A stretch of 41,237 nt of DNA from Magnetococcales bacterium (lineage in GTDB: Bacteria > Pseudomonadota > Magnetococcia > Magnetococcales > Magnetaquicoccaceae). Numbering within the stretch: position 1 is the first letter of the stretch; the number at the start of each line of letters is the position of its first letter. The DNA lies in the NCBI GenBank assembly GCA_015234115.1, contig JADFWP010000023.1, positions 1 through 41,237 on the forward strand, in the 5' to 3' direction. The notes under the pieces are model-generated. The model ran no database searches. It saw only the letters and a program-made list of their open reading frames with translations, and had not been told where the DNA came from. Below, piece after piece: positions 1 through 8,194 of this stretch. The position numbers and the translations under genes are program-made.

Positions 1-99
1 CCCCCAGGGTTTTGACTTTAAACAAATAATTTTTATAAATTTTTTTGTTTAAAGTCAAAACCCTGGGGGAAGAATCCCCCAGGCCCCTTCTTTTTTTTT
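1..99 (+). terminator. Nested hairpins with T-run; possible terminator/attenuator
   Basis: A perfect 26-bp inverted repeat (arms 1-26 and 44-69) encloses an AT-rich 17-base loop. Its right arm overlaps a second hairpin, CCTGGGGGA (62-70) / TCCCCCAGG (75-83) with loop AGAA, followed by TTCT8-type T-richness with nine T at 91-99. The second hairpin plus T-run reads as an intrinsic terminator for plus-strand transcripts arriving from left of the window; on the minus strand it lies just after the protease gene. The two stems share bases 62-69, so they exclude each other. What is seen is the base pairing; a terminator or attenuator role is inferred. The window edge cuts the context. Confidence 0.6.
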
Positions 100-109
100 C
101 AATATCGCT

Positions 110-1306
110 TCAACTGGCGACGATCGCAATCTGGCTGGCCGAGAGGGAACGGACATTCAGGGTGGCGATGGAGACGGCGGAACCGGATCCCGTGCCATCG
201 GCGTCGTAGCGGAGCACGCCGGTGCTGGTATTGAACAGAAAACGGTGCGCGGTGGTGGTGGCGACACCGGTGCTGCTGGCTCTGAACCGGGACGTGGCCA
301 GGTTGCCGACGGCGAGGTTGCCGAAGTTGGTGCTGACAAAGGCCAATTTGTCTCCCTGGGAGGTGGAAAAATCGGTGATGGTGTCGCGTCCCTGGGATGC
401 GGTGGTGAATTTGAACTGATCCGCTCCGGTGCCGCCAGCGAGGATATCGGTGCCACTGCCTCCCAGCAACCGGTCTGCGCCCGCATTGCCGTAGAGTTGA
501 TCGTTGCCTGTGCTGCCGCTCAAAAGATCGTTTCCGCTGCCGCCGCGCAGGATGTCATTGCCCCCTTTTCCATACAGAGTGTCCTGACCCGTTCCCCCCT
601 GGATGGTATCGTTGACCGCACTGCCGGTATAGATCATGCCGAGGCTGGTTTCGCCCACTCCATAAGCGTTTGCCAGTCCGTCTCCACCATAAATCCAGGC
701 CATGGCCGCCAGATCGTACTCCCGATATTCGGCATAGGGACCGCCTTGCCAGGTATAGGACATGACCGTATTGGAGGTATTGTTGTCCGTGGTCGCAAGT
801 TGCGTGGTGCCCTCGAAGGGGTGTTTCAGACCGAGGGCATGACCGATTTCGTGCAGCAGCACTTGATAGCCACGGGAATCGGGAGCATTGGCATCGTTGA
901 GGTAATCGGTATCCAGGTAGATGTATTCGTTGATTTTGTATTCGGTCAGGATGTTGTCCTGGTCATAGCGATAGCTGAACTTGTAGGAGCACAATCCGGA
1001 GAGATCGTCACCAATCTCTTTGATCGAGAAGTGAAAGATGGCATCGTTGCCGCTGCCGGTCTCCTGGAATTGAATCCCGGTCACGCGCGATGCATAGTCC
1101 AGGGCCGTGCGGATGGAGGTTTGTTGCGTGGTGGTGAAGCCGGTGACCGGGGTGTCATCTTCGAGATTTTCGGCAACAGAGAAGGTATAGCTGATGGTAT
1201 TGTGCGGATCGGGCAGGATATAGTTCAGGTTTGGGGTCTCTTCCAACAAGGCATCGATGCGACTCACGCCGGAGGTGGGGATGGTCAGGTCACTGATGGT
1301 GGCCAC
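110..1306 (-). CDS. RTX-type M10 (serralysin-like) zinc metalloprotease
   Basis: Predicted secreted zinc endopeptidase of 398 residues. The zinc site HEIGHALGLKHP (HExxHxxGxxH) sits near residue 150, followed by the Met-turn VMSY near 180. Glycine/aspartate-rich RTX nonapeptides (such as GGSGNDLLSG) run from about 235 to 295 and should bind calcium as a beta-roll. The end matches the M10 C-terminal domain. There is no N-terminal signal peptide, as expected for type I secretion substrates with an uncleaved C-terminal signal, but no ABC/MFP/OMF secretion genes lie nearby. I chose GTG at 1306 because AAGGAG (1315-1320) lies 8 bases upstream; TTG at 1312 would be only 2 bases from it. An imperfect operator-like repeat CTGAGC/GCTCAG (1339-1361) lies upstream. 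Family call firm, substrate unknown. Confidence 0.9.
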   Translation of the reverse strand: MATISDLTIPTSGVSRIDALLEETPNLNYILPDPHNTISYTFSVAENLEDDTPVTGFTTTQQTSIRTALDYASRVTGIQFQETGSGNDAIFHFSIKEIGDDLSGLCSYKFSYRYDQDNILTEYKINEYIYLDTDYLNDANAPDSRGYQVLLHEIGHALGLKHPFEGTTQLATTDNNTSNTVMSYTWQGGPYAEYREYDLAAMAWIYGGDGLANAYGVGETSLGMIYTGSAVNDTIQGGTGQDTLYGKGGNDILRGGSGNDLLSGSTGNDQLYGNAGADRLLGGSGTDILAGGTGADQFKFTTASQGRDTITDFSTSQGDKLAFVSTNFGNLAVGNLATSRFRASSTGVATTTAHRFLFNTSTGVLRYDADGTGSGSAVSIATLNVRSLSASQIAIVAS

Positions 1307-1406
1307 GGGCAATACTCCTTGGATTGAGGGTTCCGGTCCTGAGCGCAGGTGAAGTGCTCAGTATAACGCAACCCCTGGTGTCAGGAAAGCGGAACGGTGT
1401 CTGTGT

Positions 1407-2207
1407 TTATTCGCTTGGTTTCTTGCTCTCCTGCCACAATGCTTCGAGTTCGTCGAGGGTGGCATCGGCCGGGGTGCGGTTCTGGGCGTGCAGCCGTTGT
1501 TCCATGGTGCGGAACCGCTCCTGCGCCTTGCGGGTGGCGCGGCGCAGGGCCAGCTCCGGGTTGATCTGGTAGTGACTCGCCAGATTGACCAGGGTGAGCA
1601 GCAGGTCGCCCAACTCCTCTTCGCGATTGTCCGGGGTCGGGGCAGATTTCAATTCTTCCAACTCTTCGTGGACCTTTTCTAAAACCCCTTCCGGCCCCTG
1701 CCAGTCGAAACCGACCTGGGACATCTTCCTTTGCACCTTGGCTGCCCACAACAGGGCAGGCAGGCGGCTGTTGAGATCATCGAAGACCGAGGGGATCCCC
1801 TCCTTGCGCGGTTTTTCATTGCGTTTGATCACCTCCCAGCGTTCCTTCACCTCGGCGGGTTGGTCGAGGGGGGTGCCATTCGGATCGAAAACGTGCGGGT
1901 GACGCCGGGTCATTTTCTCCACAATGCCCGCGATCACGTCGCTTAAGCCGAAATGGCCCTGCTCTTCGGCAATGCGGCTGTGGAACACCACATGAAAGAG
2001 CAGATCGCCCAGTTCATCCTTCCAGGCGTGCGTGTTGCCGGTTTCCACCGCTTCGACCACCTCATAGGCCTCTTCGATGGTGTATGGCAGGAGTGAGGCA
2101 GGGGTCTGTTCCCGATCCCAGGGACACCCATTCGGGCCACGCAAACGGGCCATGAGCTGCTCCAGGGTTTCCATAATGGTTCCAGTGTTTTGTTCCTGCC
2201 GGTTCAT
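1407..2207 (-). CDS. mazG: Nucleoside triphosphate pyrophosphohydrolase MazG
   Basis: Hydrolyses (d)NTPs to NMP and pyrophosphate in the cytoplasm, a housekeeping or stress-related pool-cleaning enzyme. The 266-residue length matches the tandem-domain form. The N-terminal MazG repeat carries GCPWDREQT and the metal-binding helices EEAYEVVEA and DELGDLLFHVVFH; the second repeat carries EELGDLLLTLVN near residue 200. The start at 2207 has AAAGGA about 6 bases upstream; an internal ATG at 2174 is less well supported. It is transcribed away from the flagellar operon and towards the protease gene, 100 bases away. Nothing unusual is seen in the active-site motifs. Confidence 0.95.
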   Translation of the reverse strand: MNRQEQNTGTIMETLEQLMARLRGPNGCPWDREQTPASLLPYTIEEAYEVVEAVETGNTHAWKDELGDLLFHVVFHSRIAEEQGHFGLSDVIAGIVEKMTRRHPHVFDPNGTPLDQPAEVKERWEVIKRNEKPRKEGIPSVFDDLNSRLPALLWAAKVQRKMSQVGFDWQGPEGVLEKVHEELEELKSAPTPDNREEELGDLLLTLVNLASHYQINPELALRRATRKAQERFRTMEQRLHAQNRTPADATLDELEALWQESKKPSE

Positions 2208-2370
2208 GATCTTTCCTTTAGGTCTGGGAAGAGAGTCAACTTTGCCTGCGAAGAGGCAGCGACTGCCAGGGTTCCGACGCCGGAGCGTGCCGGGACGACG
2301 GGGTGAGGCGAGATTTCAATGATTTGAATTGACACGATAAATCACCGGATCGGCAGAGGATGGCGTGGGA

Positions 2371-2386
2371 TGGCATGGCGGTTGCT
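2371..2386 (+). promoter_or_regulatory. Sigma-54 (-24/-12) promoter for the flagellar operon
   Basis: TGGCATGGCGGTTGCT matches the RpoN consensus TGGCAC-N5-TTGCW with one mismatch. The invariant GG (2372-2373) and GC (2384-2385) are separated by exactly 10 bases. Transcription would start near 2397, about 67 bases before flgF. This is the only good candidate in the 256-base gap between mazG and flgF. Sigma-54 control of rod and ring genes is known in Vibrio, Pseudomonas and Caulobacter (FlrC/FleR/FlbD hierarchies); here it is inferred from sequence alone. Confidence 0.75.
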
Positions 2387-2463
2387 TGATTAAGGAACCG
2401 TGGAGCTTGACAGGAACGTATACATTGAATTTCGGCGATTTGAGCATTGGGAGTGACTGATCC

Positions 2464-3270
2464 ATGGATAGTGGCATTTATGCAGCGGTCAACGGGGCGC
2501 TGCGCACCGAAATGCGTCTGGATGTGTTGTCAAACAATCTGGCCAACGTCAACACCAACGGATTCAAGGAGGGGAACATCACCTTCGAATCCTACCTGAC
2601 CAAGACCGGCAACGAGCAATATCCCCTGCCCGGTGATACCTTCATGGGGCACAAAGGGCCATCGGATCTGCCATATCCTTTTATCAACCCGGCGTCAAGC
2701 GCTTACAGCATGTCCTATCCGGCGGCTCCGAGCACCACGACCGATACCACCCAGGGCGCACTCAAGGGGACCGGCAATCCTTTGGACGTGGCCATAGAAG
2801 GCGAGGGCTATTTTGTGATCAACACCCCGGAAGGCAGACGCTACACCCGCGACGGTTCGTTCCAGATCAACGAACAGGGTGAGATGGTGACCAAGGATGG
2901 CCACCCGGTTCTCGGCAACGGAGGCGCCCCCTTGAACATCGGCAACCAGAGCGTGGAGATCAGCCAGGATGGCACCATCGCCAGTCCCTCGGGACAGGTG
3001 GGCCAACTGATGCGGGTCGGACTGCCCAAGGATGCTTTGAAACGGGTGGGCCAGAATCTGTTGTCCGCCCCTCCGGGGAGCGAAACTTCCTTGACCGGCG
3101 TGCGTGGCGGCTTCAAACAGGGATTCCTGGAGGCTTCCAACACCAATACCGTGCGCGGCATGACCCAGATGATCGAGGCCAACCGCAATTTCGAGAATTA
3201 TTTGAAGATCATCCAGACCCTGGATGGCGTGGATGGACAGGCCAACCAGATCGGTCATCTGGGCAGTTGA
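2464..3270 (+). CDS. flgF: Flagellar proximal rod protein FlgF
   Basis: Structural subunit of the flagellar proximal rod crossing the periplasm, 268 residues. The N-terminal flagellar rod motif LDVLSNNLANVNTNGFK is at about residues 20-36, the central FlgE/F/G-like domain includes the LDVAIEGEGYFVI and YTRDGSFQIN segments (about 108-138), and the C-terminal heptad-rich segment (about 225-260) contains MTQMIEANRNFENY. It is the first gene after the sigma-54 promoter and is followed 46 bases later by flgG, the usual order. It is distinguished from FlgG by its position and by the shorter, more divergent middle. No anomalies. Confidence 0.95.
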   Translation: MDSGIYAAVNGALRTEMRLDVLSNNLANVNTNGFKEGNITFESYLTKTGNEQYPLPGDTFMGHKGPSDLPYPFINPASSAYSMSYPAAPSTTTDTTQGALKGTGNPLDVAIEGEGYFVINTPEGRRYTRDGSFQINEQGEMVTKDGHPVLGNGGAPLNIGNQSVEISQDGTIASPSGQVGQLMRVGLPKDALKRVGQNLLSAPPGSETSLTGVRGGFKQGFLEASNTNTVRGMTQMIEANRNFENYLKIIQTLDGVDGQANQIGHLGS

Positions 3271-3316
3271 TCAAATCTAGTCATACAACCGGAATGAGAG
3301 CAAGGAGAATCAAGCC

Positions 3317-4126
3317 ATGATGCGAGCTTTGTGGACCGCAGCCACCGGCATGTCCGCCCAGGAGCGCAGTATCGATGTGATCGCCAACAACCTGGCGAAC
3401 GTCAACACTTCGGGATTCAAGCACTCCCGCACCCATTTTCAGGATCTGCTCTACGCCAACATGCGTCCGGCGGGCAGCGAGACCTCGGAGACTGGCACCC
3501 AGGTTCCGGTCGGGATCCAGGTGGGACATGGCGTCAAGGTGGTGGCGGTGGCCAAGGAGTTCAGCCAGGGCAGTGCGGTCCCGACCAGCGAAGCGCCGTT
3601 CAACGTGGATATGATGGTCAACGGTCAGGGCTTCTTTCAGATCGAACTGCCCAATGGCGACATTGCTTACACCCGCGATGGTCACTTCGAGGTCAACAAG
3701 GATGGCAATATTGTCACTGCCGACGGTTATGCGTTGAAGGGTGGTGCTGTGGGCATCGATCCGACCAAGCATACCGGCGTGACCATCGAGAACGGCGGGT
3801 CGGTGGGTTTCTCGACCAACGCTTCGCCCGGTTTTCTGGCAGCTCAGGGTCAGATCGAGTTGGCCCGTTTTGTGAATCCCTCTGGATTGACCGCCATTGG
3901 CAACAACCTGTTCGTCGAGAGTGTCTCCTCTGGCGCGCCCCAGGTCGCCAAGCCGGACACCGAAGGAATGGGTTCGTTGCGTCAGCATGTGCTGGAGCAG
4001 TCGAACGTCAATATGGTGACGGAAATGGTGGACATGATCGCCACGCAGCGGGCCTATGAAATCGGCACCAAGGCGATCCAGACCGCGGACAACATGTTGA
4101 GCCAGGTGGCGCAACTGAAACGTTGA
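3317..4126 (+). CDS. flgG: Flagellar distal rod protein FlgG
   Basis: Distal rod subunit, 269 residues, close to the 260-residue norm. The N-terminus MMRALWTAATGMSAQE is highly typical, followed by IDVIANNLANVNTSGFK. The C-terminal motif NVNMVTEMVDMIATQRAYE is the conserved rod/hook helix that packs in the basal body core. AAGGAG at about 3302 serves the start. It lies between flgF and flgA in a standard basal-body gene order. Export would be through the flagellar type III apparatus, so no signal peptide is expected and none is seen. Confidence 0.97.
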   Translation: MMRALWTAATGMSAQERSIDVIANNLANVNTSGFKHSRTHFQDLLYANMRPAGSETSETGTQVPVGIQVGHGVKVVAVAKEFSQGSAVPTSEAPFNVDMMVNGQGFFQIELPNGDIAYTRDGHFEVNKDGNIVTADGYALKGGAVGIDPTKHTGVTIENGGSVGFSTNASPGFLAAQGQIELARFVNPSGLTAIGNNLFVESVSSGAPQVAKPDTEGMGSLRQHVLEQSNVNMVTEMVDMIATQRAYEIGTKAIQTADNMLSQVAQLKR

Positions 4127-4156
4127 TGCGATTGACGGAGTGAAAAGGGGATCGGC

Positions 4157-4879
4157 ATGGCCATGGTCAATGGAGTGAGCGCGAAGCGTGGGATGGTGGG
4201 GCTGTTGTTCGGCCTGATCAGCCTGCCCGCCCATGCCCAGGTGATCCAGCAAAGCGAAGTGGTCAGCGCGACCGGGCAGCAGATCCAGACCGCTCTTGAA
4301 AAGGATCCGGATGGTCTGCGGCTGGATCGGGTCTTTTATCGCGATGATCTGAGCCTGCCGGATGGCAAGGTGAGTTGGAAGATTCCCGCTGGAGTCGGCG
4401 AGTGGCGGGCCGGACGGCAGTCGGTTCCGGTCGAGGTCACGGTCAACGGCAAGGTGGCGAAGGTGGTTCAGGTGACGGCGCTGCTGAAACAGTCGGCCCG
4501 TTATCTGGTCCTGAAACGTCCTTTGAAGCGCGGCGATGTGGTGACGGACGCGGATCTGAAGTGGGAAGAGAGCGAGTTGGACCGTCAACCGGTGGGATGG
4601 GTGGATGATCCCAAACAGGTGGTGGGGCAATCGGCCTCGCGGCAGCTTCAGGCCAACCGTCCGTTGCAATCCGACTGGTTCTCGGCCCCCCAGGTGGTGG
4701 CGCGGGGCGAGCGGGTGCAGGTGGTGGCGAGTCGGGGGGCGTTGCAGATCGAATCCACGGCGATTGCCAAATCGGCAGGTCGGGTGGGTGAGACGATCAC
4801 GATGGAGAATCCGGCCAGTCACAAGAAATTCGATGCCCGCATTACCGGACCGGGACGTGCAGAGGTGTTGGCGTGGTAA
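4157..4879 (+). CDS. flgA: P-ring assembly chaperone FlgA
   Basis: Periplasmic chaperone needed to polymerise FlgI into the P ring. 240 residues with a Sec signal peptide (hydrophobic GLLFGLISLPAHAQ, cleavage likely after AHA). The C-terminal half holds the SAF-type domain: LKRPLKRGDVVTDADLKW (about 115-133), then QSASRQLQANRPLQ and the MENPASHKKFDARITG strand region. AAGGGG about 7 bases before ATG 4157 supports this start; ATG 4163 is possible. Its position between flgG and flgH fits the P- and L-ring assembly block. Confidence 0.92.
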   Translation: MAMVNGVSAKRGMVGLLFGLISLPAHAQVIQQSEVVSATGQQIQTALEKDPDGLRLDRVFYRDDLSLPDGKVSWKIPAGVGEWRAGRQSVPVEVTVNGKVAKVVQVTALLKQSARYLVLKRPLKRGDVVTDADLKWEESELDRQPVGWVDDPKQVVGQSASRQLQANRPLQSDWFSAPQVVARGERVQVVASRGALQIESTAIAKSAGRVGETITMENPASHKKFDARITGPGRAEVLAW

Positions 4880-4904
4880 GGTGTCTTTCAAGGGAGTGGA
4901 TGCA

Positions 4905-5624
4905 ATGAACGGTTTTTCCAGAATGGTCCTCCTGTTGCCCGTGCTGCCGCTTCTGGTCAGCGGTTGTGGCATGACCCGTGCCACGGAACGGCCTCCGGCT
5001 CCTGTTGCCATTGTGCAGCCGACCCCCCCTGAAACCCTGGTCCCGAAAAAGGGTTCCATCTGGCAGACCACGGACCGCAATACCCTGTTTCTGGACAACA
5101 AGGCCAGAAACATCGGTGACCTGATCACGGTGATCATCTCCGAGACCTCCAGTGCGGTCACGGACGCCAATACCAAACTGGACCGTACCGGCAACTCCAC
5201 GATTGGATTGAATGGCAGTTTCGGCTCCTCTTCGGATAATGCGGTTGGCAAATTTCTCAACAGCGCCATCGGCACGGGTGCCATCGCGAACACCTTGGGA
5301 GGCACCGGCAGCAGCACTTCGGAAGGAAAAGGCAAGACCGACCGGAAGAGTGAGTTGAAGGCGAGCATCTCCTGCATGGTCACGCAGGTCTTGCAGAACG
5401 GCAATCTGCGGATCGAGGGTCGCCGCGATATCACCATCAACCATGAAAATCAGTTCATCATTCTTTCGGGCATCGTCCGACCGGAGGATGTCAGTGCGGA
5501 CAACTCGGTCACCTCGGCCCAGATTGCGGATGCGCGCATTGATTATTCCGGGGATGGCGACATCGATGATCAGCAGCGTCCGAGCTGGTTCAATCGTTTC
5601 TTCTCCACCATTAACATTCTGTGA
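4905..5624 (+). CDS. flgH: Flagellar L-ring lipoprotein FlgH
   Basis: Outer-membrane L-ring subunit, 239 residues. The start at 4905 is chosen because it gives a lipoprotein signal peptide ending in the lipobox LVSGC (Cys near residue 21) and has AGGGAG about 9 bases upstream; the open frame to its left only runs antiparallel in frame-shadow of flgA. Family hallmarks are SIWQTTDRNTLFLDNKARN, the GDLITVIISE segment, and the C-terminal IILSGIVRPEDVSADNSV and ARIDYSGDG motifs. Its presence with FlgI shows a flagellum that crosses an LPS outer membrane. Confidence 0.96.
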   Translation: MNGFSRMVLLLPVLPLLVSGCGMTRATERPPAPVAIVQPTPPETLVPKKGSIWQTTDRNTLFLDNKARNIGDLITVIISETSSAVTDANTKLDRTGNSTIGLNGSFGSSSDNAVGKFLNSAIGTGAIANTLGGTGSSTSEGKGKTDRKSELKASISCMVTQVLQNGNLRIEGRRDITINHENQFIILSGIVRPEDVSADNSVTSAQIADARIDYSGDGDIDDQQRPSWFNRFFSTINIL

Positions 5625-5629
5625 CGTTC

Positions 5630-6742
5630 ATGAAAACCATCCGCCGCAGCCCGAATTGGATTCTGGCCCTGTTGATCGCAGCACCCGCGCTGGTCTGCGT
5701 GCCTCCGGTCGAGGCCGCCCGTCTGAAAGACGTGGTGGAGATCGAAGGGGTGCGGGACAACCCGCTGACCGGATTCGGTCTGGTGGTTGGTCTCAACGGC
5801 AGCGGAGATTCCAGCGCCGCCTTTACCAACCAGTCCCTCAAGATGATGCTGGAGCGGATGGGTATTTCCGCCGAGCAGGGGATCAAGGTGAAAAACGTCG
5901 CATCGGTGATGGTCACGGCCACCTTGCCGCCGTTTGCCCGTCAGGGCAGCCGGTTGGATGTGACCCTCTCATCGCTGGGAGACGCCAAGAGCCTGAGTGG
6001 CGGCACCCTGATCCTCACCCCGCTGAAAGGGGCGGATGGTCGCATCTATGCCGTGGCCCAGGGGCCGTTGGTGGTGGGCGGCTTCTCGGCGGAAGGGGGC
6101 GGGGCCGCAGCGCAGAAGAATCATCCCACGGTGGGTCGGATCTCCGGCGGGGCCACGGTGGAAAAAGAGATCGACTTTGAACTCAACAAGGAGCAGCAAC
6201 TGCAACTCTCCTTGCGCAATCCGGACTTTACCACCGCCAACCGCATTGTCCAGTCGATCAACGATGTTTTTGGCAAGCCATTGGCTGTGGCCAGGGATTC
6301 GGGTACGCTGTTGCTGACGGTGCCGCCGGATTATCAGGGACGGGTGGTCAATTTCGTCTCCCGGTTGGAGTCGGTGCAGGTGGATCCGGATCAGCGGGCG
6401 CGGGTGGTGGTCAACGAACGGACCGGCACCATCGTGATGGGCGAGAATGTCCGCGTCTCCACCGTGGCTTTGGCCCATGGGGGATTGAGCATCAAGGTCA
6501 AGGAGTCCCCGAAGGTAAGCCAACCCAATGCGCTTTCCGGGGGCACCACCAAGGTGACGCCGGATACGGCATTGACGGTGACCGAGAAGGATGCCAGAGT
6601 GCTGGAAATGGAAGAAGGCGTCACCCTGGGGGATCTGGTGCGTGGTCTGAACGGCGTGGGTGTCACCCCGCGTGATCTGATCGCCATTCTGCAATCGATC
6701 AAGGCCGCCGGTGCCTTGCAGGCCGATCTGGAGATCCTGTGA
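5630..6742 (+). CDS. flgI: Flagellar P-ring protein FlgI
   Basis: Periplasmic P-ring subunit around the rod, 370 residues. A signal peptide (hydrophobic LALLIAAPALVCVPP, cleavage near VEAA) precedes the very conserved ARLKDVVEIEGVRDN and PLTGFGLVVGLNGSGD. Later family segments are ATLPPFARQGSRLDV, MGENVRVSTVAL and the C-terminal TPRDLIAILQSIKAAGALQA. A GTG at 5621 overlaps the flgH stop and would add MTF; ATG 5630 gives a more normal signal peptide. The gene ends in a 4-base GTGA overlap with flgJ, so the two are probably translationally coupled. Confidence 0.96.
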   Translation: MKTIRRSPNWILALLIAAPALVCVPPVEAARLKDVVEIEGVRDNPLTGFGLVVGLNGSGDSSAAFTNQSLKMMLERMGISAEQGIKVKNVASVMVTATLPPFARQGSRLDVTLSSLGDAKSLSGGTLILTPLKGADGRIYAVAQGPLVVGGFSAEGGGAAAQKNHPTVGRISGGATVEKEIDFELNKEQQLQLSLRNPDFTTANRIVQSINDVFGKPLAVARDSGTLLLTVPPDYQGRVVNFVSRLESVQVDPDQRARVVVNERTGTIVMGENVRVSTVALAHGGLSIKVKESPKVSQPNALSGGTTKVTPDTALTVTEKDARVLEMEEGVTLGDLVRGLNGVGVTPRDLIAILQSIKAAGALQADLEIL

Positions 6743-7266
6743 GCACGCCCATTGCCTCTCTGCCGCCGGTCCCGGTCCCGCAGGCCAAAACGGCTGCGCC
6801 CGCGATCTCCAGGGAAGATCAGCGCCGCTTGAACGATGCCACGTCCGACTTCGAGGCGATGTTCATTCAGCAATTGTTCAAATCCATGCGGCAGACCGTG
6901 CCCGAGGATCCCCATGGCGGGCTGTTTGCCAAGAGTCAGGGCGAAAAGATTTTCCGGGAGATGCTGGACGCCGAGCATGCCAAGAATTTCAGCCGGGGCA
7001 ACAGCGGTCTGGGATTGAAAGAGGCGATCTTCAAGCAGGCGGTTTCCAGACAGATGGCGCAGTTGCCGGATTTGCAAGCCGCAGCCAATCGTGCCAAGGG
7101 GGCCGAGAATTCCTTAAACGCTGTGGCCCATTCGCCGATAGGTATGGCAGGGGTGTCTAAAGGAGGATCGTCGCTTCCAGGTGTCACCCCGCAACCCCAT
7201 TTACCAGCGGCGGGCAATCCAACTCGCGTCGGCCCCGCGGATCCGGTTGTGGCCGGGGACTCCTGA
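6739..7266 (+). CDS. flgJ: FlgJ-type rod-binding protein (no muramidase domain)
   Basis: Rod-capping/assembly factor of 175 residues. The rod-binding domain spans about residues 20-110, with DFEAMFIQQLFKSMRQTVP and GLFAKSQGEKIFREMLD, then LGLKEAIFKQ. Unlike the two-domain FlgJ of enterobacteria there is no glucosaminidase domain; the C-terminal 60 residues are Pro/Gly-rich and look disordered. Single-domain forms are common in alpha- and deltaproteobacteria, which use a separate peptidoglycan hydrolase. GTG 6739 overlaps the flgI stop (GTGA). Confidence is high for the domain, slightly lower for the gene name. Confidence 0.88.
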   Translation: MSTPIASLPPVPVPQAKTAAPAISREDQRRLNDATSDFEAMFIQQLFKSMRQTVPEDPHGGLFAKSQGEKIFREMLDAEHAKNFSRGNSGLGLKEAIFKQAVSRQMAQLPDLQAAANRAKGAENSLNAVAHSPIGMAGVSKGGSSLPGVTPQPHLPAAGNPTRVGPADPVVAGDS

Positions 7267-7313
7267 ACGGATCCCAGGCCGGGTCGGATCGGGATTGAAG
7301 GAAGTGAAGAGGC

Positions 7314-7637
7314 ATGGTCACGAGAATCAAAAGCGTCAATGTCGGACAACTCGGTCGCATCTCCCGCAAACGCACGGGGGGCAAGTCGGGTGCGGGCGTG
7401 GGGAGTGCCGGAGCAGGCAGTGCCGGAGCAGGCAGGGCCGATGATGCCGAATTCTCCTCAGGCGCCCGTACGCTCGGTCTAGCGGGTGAGGCGATCCATG
7501 CCGCGCCCGATGTGCGGGTGGAACTGGTGGAACCGATCCGGGAGGCTTTGGCCGGAGGACGTTATCAGGTTTCCAGCCTGGAGGTTGCGGACAAGATTTT
7601 GCGTCAGGTCTTGATGGAACGAAAGAAATCAATATAA
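7314..7637 (+). CDS. flgM: Anti-sigma-28 factor FlgM
   Basis: Would hold FliA (sigma-28) inactive until hook completion, when FlgM is exported. The 107-residue protein has a basic N-terminus, a flexible Gly/Ala/Ser linker (about 22-42), and the FlgM core VRVELVEPIREALAGGRY followed by VSSLEVADKIL near residues 68-98. AAGGAAG lies about 9 bases upstream of ATG 7314. The linker is coded by tandem copies of AGTGCCGGAGCAGGC (7404-7433), an unstable-looking repeat. It sits directly before flgN, a common arrangement. No sigma-28 promoter was recognised in the window. Confidence 0.85.
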   Translation: MVTRIKSVNVGQLGRISRKRTGGKSGAGVGSAGAGSAGAGRADDAEFSSGARTLGLAGEAIHAAPDVRVELVEPIREALAGGRYQVSSLEVADKILRQVLMERKKSI

Positions 7638-7658
7638 CGCCTGGAGTCGGTCGGGACC

Positions 7659-8174
7659 ATGACATCCTCTCCCTTTGACGCGGTTGCGGAGACGCAACGA
7701 CTCGTGACGCTGCTTGATCCGTTGATCGGGCTGTTCGAGCGCTTGACCCCCCTGTTGGAACAGGAGCGGATCGCCTTGAAGGCCCGCAATCCCGACGAAC
7801 TGGAGCTGGCCACGCGCAAGGTCGAAGAGGTGTTGCTGGAGATCAAGCGGCTGGATCGCTCCCGTCAGGCCCAATCCCAGAAGATGGGACAGGCGCTGGG
7901 GCTGGCCGGAGATGCGATGAACCTCAAGGAACTGGACAAGGCCATGGGGGGCAACACCGGTCTGTTGGCTTATCGGGAGAGATTGCGTCAGCGCATCGAA
8001 CAGGCGGATCGCTCCAATCGGGAGAACCAGGCGATCTTCAAAGGGGTGATGGTGGCCACCGAAACCATGCTGCGTGCCCTGAAGGGGGGGATGCAGGGGC
8101 AATCGACCGCCTATGACCGACGGGGTTTCCGTCAGAGCGGACCGGGGTATCATTTTTTATCCAAGCAGTTTTAG
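7659..8174 (+). CDS. flgN: FlgN-like flagellar export chaperone
   Basis: Cytoplasmic chaperone expected to hold hook-filament junction proteins FlgK/FlgL before export. The 171-residue, mostly helical protein has the FlgN pattern: an N-terminal helix LVTLLDPLIGLFERLTPLLE, then ALKARNPDELELATRKVEE, a central KKLD-like segment and a C-terminal helix NQAIFKGVMVATETMLRALK. FlgN is a divergent family, and the call rests on size, heptad pattern and position just after flgM. No other flagellar chaperone fits better. Confidence 0.8.
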   Translation: MTSSPFDAVAETQRLVTLLDPLIGLFERLTPLLEQERIALKARNPDELELATRKVEEVLLEIKRLDRSRQAQSQKMGQALGLAGDAMNLKELDKAMGGNTGLLAYRERLRQRIEQADRSNRENQAIFKGVMVATETMLRALKGGMQGQSTAYDRRGFRQSGPGYHFLSKQF

Positions 8175-8194
8175 CAACCCATTGGCAGGGGGCC

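Noticed and set aside
1339..1361. lux-box-like palindrome CTGAGC-N11-GCTCAG upstream of the protease
   Set aside because: Only six-base arms and no luxR/luxI gene; too weak to list as a regulatory site.
3281..5440. 719-codon open frame on the minus strand
   Set aside because: It is antisense to flgG-flgA-flgH, has no domain, and arises from the high-GC codon pattern.
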